Positions 34,747-43,344 of a stretch of 64,000 bases of DNA are shown one piece after another. Below the pieces are notes generated by a model. It did no database searches. It was not told the origin of the DNA and saw only the letters and a program-made list of their open reading frames with translations. The stretch is from VGJW01 sp035285595. Its GTDB lineage: Bacteria; Cyanobacteriota; Sericytochromatia; S15B-MN24; VGJW01. Position numbers and translations under genes: made by a program. Numbering within the stretch: the first letter of the stretch is position 1; every line of letters starts with the position of its first letter. The stretch is taken from contig JAYKGV010000042.1 in the NCBI GenBank assembly GCA_035285595.1, positions 1 to 64,000 of the forward strand, written 5' to 3'.

Positions 34747-36009
34747 TCAAGGGCGTTCCGTCGGCGGCAACAGGAGCCCTACGTCCGTCCCACCGCCCGA
34801 CTCGCCTCCCATATGTTCCAGCTCTTGCCGCGCCTGTTCGGCCAAGGCCTCGACTTCTTCGGGAGTGGCCATCGGACCTGCCCCCAGCCACTGCGGTGCG
34901 TTCGGGGCAACCGGAGCAGGAGCCGTCGGCAAACGAGGAGGAAGACCAGGACGACGGCGCCCCTTGTAGAGCAAGGCGATGATTTTGGCGACCGCCTGGA
35001 AGAGTTCGGCCGGTATGTCCTGATCCACCTTTACCTGACCATAGAGCGTACGAGCCACGTCGACGTCCTCGACCACCAGGATGAAGTTCTCCTGAGCTAT
35101 CCTGCGAATCTCAAGGGCCGCACGGTCCTGCCCCTTCGCCACGACACGGGGAGTCTTGATCCCTTGCGAGGGCTTGTAGGCCAAGGCCACGGCGAGATGC
35201 GTCGGATTGGTAATGACCACGTCGGCCATCTCGACATTGCCGCGCATGGCGCTCATAGCCATTTCCATCTGCTTCTGGCGCTGTCGGGCCTTGACGAGCG
35301 GGTCTCCTTCCAGCTTTTTGTACTCCTCCTTGATTTCCTTGTGGCTCATGCGCAAGGACTTCTCGTACTGCCAGCGTTGCAGGAAGTAGTCCAGGACCGC
35401 GATCAGGACCATCGCGAGGGCCACCTTCTTGCCGATGGCCTCGATCATCTGGCCGGCAAAGCCAAGGGCGCCTGCCGGCGCCATCTCCGTGGACCGGATG
35501 ATGACACCCAGGGCATCGCGCACGGAGGCGTAAATCACCCAGCCGATGACCAGGATCTTGACGAAGGCCTTGGCGACCTCGATGACCTGCTTCATCGAGA
35601 AGATCTTCTTGAAGCCCTGGATGGGATTGAGCTTCTTCAGACCTTCCTCCAGGGAAAGCGGCTTGGTCGTGAAAAGAACGCCCACCTGCAGCAGGTTGGC
35701 CAGCCAGGTCATCAGGAACGCGATCGCCGCAATCGGGGCCGCGCACATGAACACCACGATCAAGCCCTTGCCCACGAGGCGCATGGCGAGATTGAAGTCA
35801 AGCCCGGCATGCGAGGGAACCGCCTCTATGGTTTCCAGCACGTAGCCATAGAGGGTGCGATACCAATAGCCTCCAAGACCGCCCAGACTGTAGGCAACCG
35901 CAAACAGCAGCGCCGCGATGATCACGTCCTGGCTCTTGAGAACCTGGCCTCGCTGACGGGCCTCCTGACGCTTGTGGTCGGTGGCGGGCTCGGTCTTCTC
36001 CTCGCCCAT
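34747..36009 (-). CDS. FlhB/SctU-family export apparatus protein
   Basis: 420 residues. The N-terminus EEKTEPATDHKRQEARQRGQ, four hydrophobic segments, and the cytoplasmic autocleavage motif NPTH (VVITNPTHLAVALAY) identify the FlhB/SctU/YscU family, the substrate-specificity switch of flagellar and type III export. The linker KSLRMSHKEIKEEYKKLEGDP and the post-NPTH region (PRVVAKGQDRAALEIRRIA) match FlhB. A proline-rich C-terminal extension of about 70 residues is atypical. No other flagellar or type III genes are present, so it is an orphan here. I cannot decide between flagellar and secretory use. Confidence 0.85.
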   Translation of the reverse strand: MGEEKTEPATDHKRQEARQRGQVLKSQDVIIAALLFAVAYSLGGLGGYWYRTLYGYVLETIEAVPSHAGLDFNLAMRLVGKGLIVVFMCAAPIAAIAFLMTWLANLLQVGVLFTTKPLSLEEGLKKLNPIQGFKKIFSMKQVIEVAKAFVKILVIGWVIYASVRDALGVIIRSTEMAPAGALGFAGQMIEAIGKKVALAMVLIAVLDYFLQRWQYEKSLRMSHKEIKEEYKKLEGDPLVKARQRQKQMEMAMSAMRGNVEMADVVITNPTHLAVALAYKPSQGIKTPRVVAKGQDRAALEIRRIAQENFILVVEDVDVARTLYGQVKVDQDIPAELFQAVAKIIALLYKGRRRPGLPPRLPTAPAPVAPNAPQWLGAGPMATPEEVEALAEQARQELEHMGGESGGGTDVGLLLPPTERP

Positions 36010-36061
36010 GGCCCCCCCCTTTGCGGGCGCCGCAGCACGTGATGCCGGTCACCCGAGCCGG

Positions 36062-36070
36062 ATTGTAGCA
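36062..36070 (-). promoter_or_regulatory. extended -10 promoter candidate upstream of the FlhB/SctU gene
   Basis: On the minus strand TGCTACAAT is an extended -10 element (TGnTACAAT) about 50 nt before the ATG at 36009, within a relatively AT-rich stretch. The -35 region is weak (TTTTCT 16 nt upstream). It lies in the short divergent region shared with the XerC/D gene. Confidence 0.35.
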
Positions 36071-36155
36071 GCCTTTAGATTCAAGAAAACGGTGTTTAGG
36101 CCGAATCAGAGGTCAGGGAAGGGCCGGAATGACAGGTCCACCCAGGAGCGTAGCC

Positions 36156-37040
36156 ATGACCCTCGATGAACAACTCGTGACCTTCCTGGATCACCTCCGC
36201 AGCGAGCGGGGTCTCTCGGAGCACACGGTTTCCGCCTACCACGGGGACCTGATCCAACTGCGTGACTTTCTCGCCGAACTGGGCACCCAGGACATCTCCC
36301 GGGTCCATCGGCTGACCCTCACGAGCTTCGTTCGGCATTTGCGTGAGAAGCAGCTGGCACCGAGCAGCATCGCCCGCAAGCTTGCGGCTCTCAAGACTTT
36401 CTTCCAATGGCTGATGCGGGAGGGAGAGGTCGAGCGAGATCCCAGCGCCGACCTCGAACGGCCCAAGTTGCCGCGTGAGCTGCCGCGCGTGCTGGATCGG
36501 CGAGAAGTCGTGAGCTTGATCGAAGGCCAGCGCGATCTCCGTGACCGCGCGATTCTCGAGTTGCTTTACGCCGGTGGGCTCAGGGTCACGGAGCTCATCT
36601 CGCTGAACCTGGCCGACGTCAATCTCGGCTCGGGCATGTTGCGCTGCATGGGCAAGGGCTCCCGGGAGCGGGTCGTCCCGCTCTCGCAGACGGCGATTCA
36701 AGCCCTCGAGGCCTACCTGGCAAGAATCAGGATGCGCATGCGGGTACGTCAGACCGAACAGGCCTTGTTCCTGAACTACGCCGGCCGCAGACTGACGCGG
36801 CAAGCCATCTGGGTCGTCGTGAAGGATGCCGCGCGGCAAGCAGGTATCGAAAGCGAGGTCACCCCACACACCTTGCGGCACAGCTTCGCCACGCACCTGC
36901 TCGAAAATGGCGCGGACCTGCGGTCCGTGCAGGAAATGCTGGGACACGCGGACATCTCGACGACCCAGCTGTATACGCATGTCAGCCGCAGTCATCTGAA
37001 GGGGGCTTATGCTGCAGCCCGCCGCGCGGCCTTGTCCTGA
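36156..37040 (+). CDS. tyrosine recombinase XerC/XerD
   Basis: 294 residues, the normal size for chromosome-dimer-resolving XerC or XerD. All catalytic residues are visible: Arg143 (GGLRVTELI), Lys167 (MGKGSRE), His238 and Arg241 (HTLRHSFATHLL), His264 (LGHADIS) and nucleophile Tyr273 (QLYTHVS). The N-terminal SAM-like DNA-binding domain is intact (LRSERGLSEHTVSAYHGDL). The ATG at 36156 has AGGAG about 8 nt upstream. An earlier ATG at 36129 is possible. No integrative element surrounds it, so a housekeeping role is likely. XerC and XerD cannot be separated by eye. Confidence 0.93.
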   Translation: MTLDEQLVTFLDHLRSERGLSEHTVSAYHGDLIQLRDFLAELGTQDISRVHRLTLTSFVRHLREKQLAPSSIARKLAALKTFFQWLMREGEVERDPSADLERPKLPRELPRVLDRREVVSLIEGQRDLRDRAILELLYAGGLRVTELISLNLADVNLGSGMLRCMGKGSRERVVPLSQTAIQALEAYLARIRMRMRVRQTEQALFLNYAGRRLTRQAIWVVVKDAARQAGIESEVTPHTLRHSFATHLLENGADLRSVQEMLGHADISTTQLYTHVSRSHLKGAYAAARRAALS

Positions 37041-37047
37041 AGACTTC

Positions 37048-38988
37048 TCAGGCTCCTCGCCTGAAGCCCGGGGTCGCGCGGGATCCCGTACCCGCACGCC
37101 GGCACTCGGCCTCGGCCAAATCCTCGAGCAGTCGCTGATCGATGAGGGTTCCTCTTAGCGTGGCACGCAAGACGGCCTTCCGGCTGGCCTGCAGGACATG
37201 ACCACCCCTGAGGGGGTACTTTCGAGCCAGACCTGCCCAATCGATGTCGGGTGCAAGCGGAAGGTCGGGATGCCTGAGATGCAGCCGCCAGAGAGCCTCA
37301 ACTTCCTCGGGGCCGGGATTCCGGAAGACCAACTCGAACATGACCCGCCGACGAACCGCCTCATCAAGAATATCTGCACGATTGGTCGCCATGAGCACCA
37401 GTCCTTCGTGAGCCTCGATCAGCAACAGCAACTGGTTGACCAGTCGATCGTCGTGGCGCTGTAGTGCGTGTCCGCCACGCGCGGCGAGCATGGCATCGAC
37501 TTCATCCAGGAAGAGCACCGCTCCTGCCTCACGTGCTTCGACGAACAGCGCCTCGACCTGCTTCTCGCTTTCACCCACGTACTTGTCGAGCAATTGACCC
37601 GGGGTCCGGCTGACCAACGGTCGGCCTAGATGATGGGCAAGGGCGGCGGCCAACAGGGTCTTGCCCGTCCCGGGCGGGCCTGAAAAGAGGGCGACGACAG
37701 CCTTGCCCCACGATGCGGGACCGACCTCGAGGGCGGCCAACCGCGCAGCACCCTCGCGTGCGGCGAAGCACAGCTCCTCGACCTGTTCCCGCAGAGTCGG
37801 GGGAAGGACCAGATCTTCGAGAGCTGGTCCCCGGACAGGCATCGACGAACGGACGCCCAAACGACGCCTTCGGGGCCTGTCCGAGGCCCGAGCGAACGAT
37901 GGCGGGTCCGCAGCTGGCTCGGCCTGCAGTCCCTTTCGGGAAGTGTTCCCCGGAGCAGGACCACTGCCGGCATGCAGGGTGACGGCGTGGGGCAACAGCG
38001 GAAGATGCACAAGCTGGCCTGGTGGCGACACAAACACGAGAGGCACGCCCCTGCGGCGTGCTTCGACCTGAAAACCGAGAACTGCAGGGTTCACGCTGAC
38101 TCCGCCCTCGAGACCGGCGACGAGTTCCACCACGAGAGATGCGTCGTGGAACCAGGAGATAAAGACCGCATGGGCAATCTCGTGGGTTGGAAAGTCGTTG
38201 ATTTGCACAGCGGCGACGGGGCGCCCCCGCAAGCATCGTCCGAGACAGCCGAACGCAACGTCCCGTGGTATCCCCCGCAGATGCAGGACCGGTGGAACGG
38301 ACCACGGAGCTTCCAGAGCCCGAGCCATCGGTCCGGCAAGACGCCCGAGCCCACGTCCCCTCGCCCCGGGCCATAGCAACTCCAGCCCCGCGGGCCTGAC
38401 CCCGGCGAGCCAAGGGAGAACGGCTGGAGCCAAGCTGATCCTGCGCCTTTCGCGCCACAAGACCCCGGAGGAGGAAAGCGGATGGGTCGACTCCAAGAGA
38501 GCAACCTCCCGACCCGTCGGTATCCTGCCCTCGTCCAGCCAGGCCGCGACGTGATGCTCTTGTAGCCGTCGGCCACGAGAACCCGGCGCGAGCTCGGCAA
38601 GGCAACCCTCCCTGTCTTCGAGCCACTCCCAGGCGACCAGCAATTCCAGAAGCCGAGCCCCGTCAGGGCTGAGGCCCAAGCGTCGTCCCAAGGCGACAAG
38701 AGCCTCGAAGGGCACCTCGACTTCGCGAAGGCGCTCGATCTCGGCCTCGACCACACGCAACTCCACCCGCAGCCGGTCCCGTTCCTCTTCCCGTCGGAAA
38801 CCCACGTCACAAGCCAGTTGTTCCTGCAGACCACGCAACCCGCGCCGTAACCCGACACTGCGGATCTCGAGCCTCATCCGGCGGACGAAGTCTTCCGGAG
38901 AGGGTGCGCGAAGATCATGCGCAATAACGCGAGACGTACGTCGGGACAAGGGCAATGGACTCCATGAACTCGAGGAGGGTCCTATCAT
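37048..38988 (-). CDS. AAA ATPase with degenerate N-terminal region (eCIS ATPase-like)
   Basis: 646 residues. The C-terminal AAA module is complete: Walker A GPPGTGKT, Walker B VLFLDEVDAML, sensor/second-region motifs LVLMATNRADILDEAVRRRV, and KYVGESEKQVEALF. The N-terminal about 400 residues are Leu/Arg rich with a helical segment (EEERDRLRVELRVVEAEIERLREV) and an inactive-looking alpha/beta part. The plan (helical N-term, degenerate nucleotide domain, then active AAA) resembles the Afp15-type ATPase of extracellular contractile injection systems, but no tail-tube or sheath genes are here, so this is tentative. The start is ATG 38988, with 38877 possible. Confidence 0.7.
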   Translation of the reverse strand: MIGPSSSSWSPLPLSRRTSRVIAHDLRAPSPEDFVRRMRLEIRSVGLRRGLRGLQEQLACDVGFRREEERDRLRVELRVVEAEIERLREVEVPFEALVALGRRLGLSPDGARLLELLVAWEWLEDREGCLAELAPGSRGRRLQEHHVAAWLDEGRIPTGREVALLESTHPLSSSGVLWRERRRISLAPAVLPWLAGVRPAGLELLWPGARGRGLGRLAGPMARALEAPWSVPPVLHLRGIPRDVAFGCLGRCLRGRPVAAVQINDFPTHEIAHAVFISWFHDASLVVELVAGLEGGVSVNPAVLGFQVEARRRGVPLVFVSPPGQLVHLPLLPHAVTLHAGSGPAPGNTSRKGLQAEPAADPPSFARASDRPRRRRLGVRSSMPVRGPALEDLVLPPTLREQVEELCFAAREGAARLAALEVGPASWGKAVVALFSGPPGTGKTLLAAALAHHLGRPLVSRTPGQLLDKYVGESEKQVEALFVEAREAGAVLFLDEVDAMLAARGGHALQRHDDRLVNQLLLLIEAHEGLVLMATNRADILDEAVRRRVMFELVFRNPGPEEVEALWRLHLRHPDLPLAPDIDWAGLARKYPLRGGHVLQASRKAVLRATLRGTLIDQRLLEDLAEAECRRAGTGSRATPGFRRGA

Positions 38989-39044
38989 CCTGCATCCCCA
39001 GCCAGGGTCTTGAACTCCGGATTATCCGGATTCCGTCGAGGCCA

Positions 39045-40097
39045 TCAGACCAAAAGTCCGTATCTTCGGGCCAACAACCTAAGGTGACTGCCAAGTCCTA
39101 GTCGAATCCGGACGGTCTCCTCGGCCGCAGGGTGCGAGCCCCCGGGCAAATCGGGCACCCAGACTCCCTCGCCTTTCTCGACCAGCCATCGGATGGCACG
39201 GAAAGGTGAAAGGGATTCCCCGAGGAAGGCCCGAGCACCCGGCGGCCACGCGAAGCCGGGCAGGTCTTGAGGGCCGAGTTCTACATGGCCCTCAGGCGGT
39301 TGCCAGAGCTTGAGAAAGGCCTCATCGACCAGATAGACCCACCGACAAGGAGCCAACGAAGTCATATCCATGTCAGGCTGGCCTTCGATGGGGCGGACCG
39401 AACGGATCCGATCCACGCGAAACTCCCGCCGGGTATCACCGCCTCGACGCGGTGCCGGTTTCAGGCCTTCGGGATCCGAAGTCGGAGGCTCAGGCACGTA
39501 CGCGAGGACGCACAAGGCCCCGTCCACATTGGTCAGGCGTGCCGCCACCACCTTGTACCAGACAGAACGTTCTCCCCGCGTGGGCGAACGGTATTCGAAA
39601 CGGAAGCAGTATCGGGCGGCCAGAAGGGTGGTGAGGGTTTCCAGGACTCGGGGATCCGTCGCCCTGACGTGCCGGGGGGCATGAGGATGCCAGACCTCGG
39701 CCACGCGAAGCCGCGACCTCACTCTTGAGGGTACGCGTTCCAGCAACGCCCTCAGCGGCTGTTGCAGGACCTCGGAGGTCGGCCCTGCCATCTCGATCAC
39801 CTGCTTCACGCCGCGGGCCTCAGCCATCGTCATGAAGAGCGGAATGGCATCCATCCGCAATCGATAGGGCGAACGTCCGCCACTGCCCGGCCGTTCGAGC
39901 CATCCCGCCTGCTCGAGGTGCTGCAGATCGTCGGCCAGAGCGGAGTCCCCGATCGGAAAGCCGACCTTCTCGAGCTCACGCTTGAGCTGGGCCCGCGGCA
40001 GAGGCTTGGCAAGCAGGATGGAAACCATCGCGAGCCAGCGCCCCATCCGGCGCGTCGCCAAGGGATCGCCTTCCTTGCGCCCTCTGATCGGGCTCAT
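39045..40097 (-). CDS. WYL-domain transcriptional regulator
   Basis: 350 residues. An N-terminal winged helix-turn-helix (RAQLKRELEKVGFPIGDSALADDLQHLEQAGWLER) is followed by the WYL-type domain. The WYL signature is degenerate, in the stretch FEYRSPTRGERSVWYKVVAARL then CVLAYVPEP and a later REFRVDRIRSVRP. In PafBC-type proteins WYL domains sense nucleic acid or nucleotides and control DNA-damage or defence genes (established knowledge). It sits between an alpha/beta hydrolase (whose stop overlaps its ATG start) and the AAA ATPase, so the three may form one unit. Confidence 0.8.
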   Translation of the reverse strand: MSPIRGRKEGDPLATRRMGRWLAMVSILLAKPLPRAQLKRELEKVGFPIGDSALADDLQHLEQAGWLERPGSGGRSPYRLRMDAIPLFMTMAEARGVKQVIEMAGPTSEVLQQPLRALLERVPSRVRSRLRVAEVWHPHAPRHVRATDPRVLETLTTLLAARYCFRFEYRSPTRGERSVWYKVVAARLTNVDGALCVLAYVPEPPTSDPEGLKPAPRRGGDTRREFRVDRIRSVRPIEGQPDMDMTSLAPCRWVYLVDEAFLKLWQPPEGHVELGPQDLPGFAWPPGARAFLGESLSPFRAIRWLVEKGEGVWVPDLPGGSHPAAEETVRIRLGLGSHLRLLARRYGLLV

Positions 40098-40819
40098 GCC
40101 CCCTCCAGAAAAGCAGAGACCCGCTCGAGGACCACACCCTCCCGCAAGATACGCCGATGTCCGAGGCCTTCGAGCAGCAACAGTTCAGCCTCAGGCCAAG
40201 CTGCGGCCAAGCGAGGGGCATCCTCCCAGGGGACATCCGGATCGGCCGTGCCGTGGACCACCAGACCCGGCACCTCCAGATGGGGAGCAAGTCGTTCCAG
40301 ATCCAGCAAAGTCTGCGGCTGTCCGACCATGGATTCGACCAACGCCACGAACCGCTCCCTGACAAGTTCATTCAACTCCATCAGGTCCATGAATCGCTGC
40401 AGGACTTCCGAGGCACGCAAAGGCGCGGCGAGACTCACGATGCGCTCGACTCGCAAACCGAGAGAACGGGCATACAAGACGGAGGACGCCCCCATGGAAT
40501 GTCCGATGACGGCGTGGAAAGGGCCGTGGACCGCATCCACGGCAAGCAAGGCATCTGCAAATGCCCAGGGATGGGCAAGTCGGCCCGCAGAGCGTCCATG
40601 GGCCGGTCCGTCGAGCGACAAAACCTCGAAGCCGCGTCCCTGCAAGTGACCGGCGAGGGACACGAAGTGGCTGGCCCGCCCCTCCCAGCCATGCAGACAA
40701 AGCACCTTGGGCCCTTCCGCCGGCCACCTCAAGCCGTGCAAGCCGGGAAGAAAACGCTCCGACAGGGCCGAATCGAGTCCTGCAAGTTCCCATTCCCGTT
40801 CCGGCAATCTCCTGGGCAC
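40094..40819 (-). CDS. alpha/beta hydrolase (5' end uncertain)
   Basis: About 241 residues from the GTG at 40819. The fold is clear: VLCLHGWEGRASHFVSLAGHL (oxyanion HG), VLSLDGPAHGRSAG, nucleophile elbow AVIGHSMGASSV, the acid in VVHGTADPDVPWEDA and GLGHRRIL for the catalytic His. The family usually begins earlier with an LAARIARRGFLVPRR-type segment, which is encoded just upstream, but between the tRNA-Leu 3' end (40936) and 40819 there is no ATG, GTG or TTG in frame. So it either starts at GTG 40819 (GAGG 7 nt before) or uses a rare start such as ATT. Its stop overlaps the WYL regulator start. Confidence 0.85.
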   Translation of the reverse strand: MPRRLPEREWELAGLDSALSERFLPGLHGLRWPAEGPKVLCLHGWEGRASHFVSLAGHLQGRGFEVLSLDGPAHGRSAGRLAHPWAFADALLAVDAVHGPFHAVIGHSMGASSVLYARSLGLRVERIVSLAAPLRASEVLQRFMDLMELNELVRERFVALVESMVGQPQTLLDLERLAPHLEVPGLVVHGTADPDVPWEDAPRLAAAWPEAELLLLEGLGHRRILREGVVLERVSAFLEGA

Positions 40820-40935
40820 GAGGAAACCTCGCCGAGCGATTCTCGCCGCAAGGCCCGGCCAACGACCGCCGAGCAGTCGGTTCGCCCTGCGGGCAATCGT
40901 GAGTCCCGGCGGAACCCACCGTACGGGAAGAGAGG

Positions 40936-41016
40936 TGGGGGTGGTGGGAGTCGAACCCACATGCCTTGCGGCGTCCGATTTTGAGTCGGATGCGTCTGCC
41001 ATTCCGCCACACCCCC
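40936..41016 (-). tRNA. tRNA-Leu(CAA)
   Basis: The acceptor stem GGGGGTG/CACCCCC has discriminator A at 40936. The D arm is TGGCGGAATGGCAGACGC. The anticodon stem TCCGA/TCGGA encloses loop CTCAAAA, giving anticodon CAA (leucine). The long variable arm (CGCCGCAAGGCAT region) and T arm GTGGGTTCGACTCCCAC confirm a class II tRNA. CCA is not encoded. The open frame of the neighbouring hydrolase runs through it but is not coding there. Confidence 0.96.
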
Positions 41017-41077
41017 GAGACCCCCCTATGATACCCTGACTTTGGCATCTTGCCGGCCGACCGGGTCGCCCGCCCCC

Positions 41078-41105
41078 TGGAAACGCCGAACGTAATCTCT
41101 AAAAT
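41078..41105 (+). promoter_or_regulatory. promoter candidate for msrA
   Basis: TGGAAA (41078-41083) and TAAAAT (41100-41105) separated by 16 nt lie 31 nt before the msrA start. The -10 matches TATAAT in five of six positions; the -35 is weaker. The region is distinctly AT-richer than its surroundings. Confidence 0.45.
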
Positions 41106-41135
41106 GGGCTCACGAAGCCGAAGCAACGAGGACAC

Positions 41136-41699
41136 ATGACGGGCATCATTCTGGCTGCGGCAACGCTCGGAGGCGGTTGCTTCTGGTGTCTTGAAGCCAT
41201 CTACCGTGAACTGCGGGGGGTCCGGAAAGTAGTCTCCGGTTACGCGGGGGGTAAGTCCCCGAGTCCCTCCTACAAGGAAGTGTGCTCAGGGAAGACGGGC
41301 CACGCCGAGGTCGTCCGGATTGAATACGATCCCGCAGAGATCGGTTACCGTGACCTTTTGGAAGTCTTCTTCACGATTCATGATCCGACGACTCTGAACA
41401 GGCAAGGCGCCGATGTCGGCACGCAGTACAGGTCGATCATCCTGACCCACGACGCCACACAGGATCGTGTCGCACGGGAGGTCATGGCTGCCATCCGGGC
41501 CGCACGCATCTGGAAGGAGCCACTCGTGACGGAAATCAAGCCCCTCGACAAGTTCCATCCTGCCGAAGACCACCACCAGAATTACTTGGCGAACAATCCT
41601 TCCCAGCCCTATTGTTCGCTTGTCATCGCCCCCAAGGTGGCCAAGTTCCGCAAGCAGTACATGCAAAAGCTCAAGCACACCTCCAAGGGAACGCCTTAA
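41136..41699 (+). CDS. msrA: peptide-methionine (S)-S-oxide reductase MsrA
   Basis: 187 residues. The catalytic motif GGGCFWCLEA with nucleophile Cys15 near the N-terminus is diagnostic, as are VVSGYAGGKSPSPSYKEVCSG, TGHAEVVRIEYDP, FFTIHDPTT and GADVGTQYRS. It repairs methionine-S-sulfoxide in proteins. The hydrophobic opening is short (TGIILAAATLGG) and is the first strand of the domain, not a signal peptide, so it should be cytosolic. A GAGGA lies about 6 nt before the ATG at 41136. No msrB is seen nearby. Confidence 0.96.
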   Translation: MTGIILAAATLGGGCFWCLEAIYRELRGVRKVVSGYAGGKSPSPSYKEVCSGKTGHAEVVRIEYDPAEIGYRDLLEVFFTIHDPTTLNRQGADVGTQYRSIILTHDATQDRVAREVMAAIRAARIWKEPLVTEIKPLDKFHPAEDHHQNYLANNPSQPYCSLVIAPKVAKFRKQYMQKLKHTSKGTP

Positions 41700-41775
41700 G
41701 CCTTTTTTCATTCAAAATCTACCGGAACACAATCCGTATAGAGCAGGCCGCTCGTCGAGGCGCCGACAAGATCCC

Positions 41776-42867
41776 ATGCCCCGACCTCTTGTCCGTGACC
41801 TGTCACGCTTCCTTGCGCAGCCTCCGCCCGGCGGGCGACCGAAGCCGCGAGGCCCCGGCGCCTATTTTCCTGCGCCGTCTCGCTCCTGGTATCAGCCTGT
41901 CATCTCGTCGGATTGGCGCCAGACCGTACGGGACGCAGATGTGCGGGTCACCTCGCAGGCAGGGGGAAAGCTGAAGTTCGGCGGAGGCATCGAGTTCTCC
42001 CGGACCTTGGTCGAACGGGCGCTCAACCAGTGGGTCAGAAACCAGCCTGGCTTGAGCTCCAGTCAGGTGAACCTGTCGCCCGACGGTCGAACGGTCACGC
42101 TCTCAGGTCCCTACAGATTGCTGGGCGGCGGGGTGCGAATCCCCTTCAGCCTCACGGGACGTCCGGAGGTTCAGGGCTCCAGCCTGCGCCTGACCATTGA
42201 ACAGTTTCGCCACCCGGGACCGGGGTTCGTAGGGAAGACCATCTTGCAGCACACCGCTCGGGAGGCCAGGAAACAGGGCCATCCCGTGGTCTGGGACAAC
42301 GCGACGAAATCCTTCGAGATCTCCCTGCAGGAGCTGCTGCCCGGTGTGACATTGGAAGGCAATCCGGAAGTCCAATCGGACGGCGGGGACCGGTTGGTGC
42401 TCAGGACCCCGGGTTCGAATCCCTCGGTACAGGGCGATGGAAGGGCCCAGGTGCGCATCGGGGCCGCAACGGTAAGCGAGTTGCTGGCCAAGCATCTGGG
42501 CCGGCACATGACCCTCGAACGCCTTGTCCCGGGTACCGGTGCGTGGCGCCTGGAGGGCACCCTGATGCCGGGGCTGGGCGAACTGGTCGGCAACCTGCTG
42601 CCTGGCGTCCGGGGCGCCCGGGTCCCGCTGGGCATGACTCTACGCACCAAGGGAAGCCAGGTCCTGATTGTTCCGGACTTGCCAGTCAAAGCACTTTGGC
42701 AAGCCTTGAGCGACAGCCTCCGACTCCAGGGCCTGCCTACGAAGATCGTCAAGGAAGGGATCGCAGTTCCGCTGGCGTCTCTCGCCCCTCCTCGCTTGCC
42801 ACTGTCGCGATTGGATCTCGCCCGTGACGAAGTGGTGGCGGAAGTGCCCCTTGCTGGCCTGGCTTAA
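41776..42867 (+). CDS. hypothetical protein, DUF2993/LmeA-like repeats
   Basis: About 363 residues. Two or more similar beta-rich segments appear (VRVTSQAGGKLKFGGGIEFSRTLVERAL; VRIPFSLTGRPEVQGSSLRL; LGMTLRTKGSQVLIVPDLPV), reminiscent of the DUF2993/LmeA-type lipid-binding proteins, but I cannot confirm it. No signal peptide is apparent from ATG 41776; the frame runs upstream into the msrA gene, where an earlier start at 41620 is not convincing. The N-terminal 45 residues are Pro/Arg rich. Its role is unknown. Confidence 0.5.
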   Translation: MPRPLVRDLSRFLAQPPPGGRPKPRGPGAYFPAPSRSWYQPVISSDWRQTVRDADVRVTSQAGGKLKFGGGIEFSRTLVERALNQWVRNQPGLSSSQVNLSPDGRTVTLSGPYRLLGGGVRIPFSLTGRPEVQGSSLRLTIEQFRHPGPGFVGKTILQHTAREARKQGHPVVWDNATKSFEISLQELLPGVTLEGNPEVQSDGGDRLVLRTPGSNPSVQGDGRAQVRIGAATVSELLAKHLGRHMTLERLVPGTGAWRLEGTLMPGLGELVGNLLPGVRGARVPLGMTLRTKGSQVLIVPDLPVKALWQALSDSLRLQGLPTKIVKEGIAVPLASLAPPRLPLSRLDLARDEVVAEVPLAGLA

Positions 42868-42965
42868 CAAAATCAAAACAAGAACCAAACAAAAAGTTCA
42901 TTAACACATCGCCAGCGTGCTATGGTCTCTTCGTCACACTGCTAATTTTCCGGAGAGTCTTTGCC

Positions 42966-43334
42966 ATGACAGCCCTGCGCGTTCTGTTGCCCCTCACGCT
43001 TGCCCTGTCGGCGTGTGGCGCTCCTGCCACCTTGCGCGGCAGCCAAGTGGCCACGCTTCGTGCCAAGCAGCAGGCTCCGTCGTTCCAGAAGGAGGTTGCA
43101 CCCTTGCTCAAATCCAACTGCGCCTCCTGTCACAATGCCGGACGTCTCTTCGCCCCGCTGCCGATGTTCGAAAAGGACGGCACGCCCCGCACCGAGGCCA
43201 TCCGCTCCAACATCGATCGCATCGTGGGAGCCATCGAAAGCGGCAGGATGCCGCCTCGCCGCCCCGGATCCGTCACACCTGACCAGATTGCCCTGCTCAA
43301 GGCTTGGGCCGCGGCCGGCACCCCGATCGACTGA
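42966..43334 (+). CDS. monoheme cytochrome c-like lipoprotein
   Basis: 122 residues. The signal peptide ends LALSAC (lipobox, Cys at about residue 17), and a single heme-binding motif CASCH follows at about residues 53-57 in KSNCASCHNAGRLFAPLP. The likely axial Met lies in SGRMPPRRPGSV, a typical Cyt c-family ending (MPP), and TPDQIALLKAWAAAGTP is the closing helix. It would carry one electron at the envelope. Upstream (42868-42965) is unusually A-rich, with GGAGAG about 8 nt before the ATG, which suggests its own promoter. It converges with the oxygenase gene. Confidence 0.82.
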   Translation: MTALRVLLPLTLALSACGAPATLRGSQVATLRAKQQAPSFQKEVAPLLKSNCASCHNAGRLFAPLPMFEKDGTPRTEAIRSNIDRIVGAIESGRMPPRRPGSVTPDQIALLKAWAAAGTPID

Positions 43335-43344
43335 CCCCGGACCG

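Noticed and set aside
42405..42432. T-arm-like sequence GGGTTCGAATCCC
   Set aside because: No acceptor, D or anticodon arm is found at proper spacing. It encodes SNP/GSN in the DUF2993-like gene.
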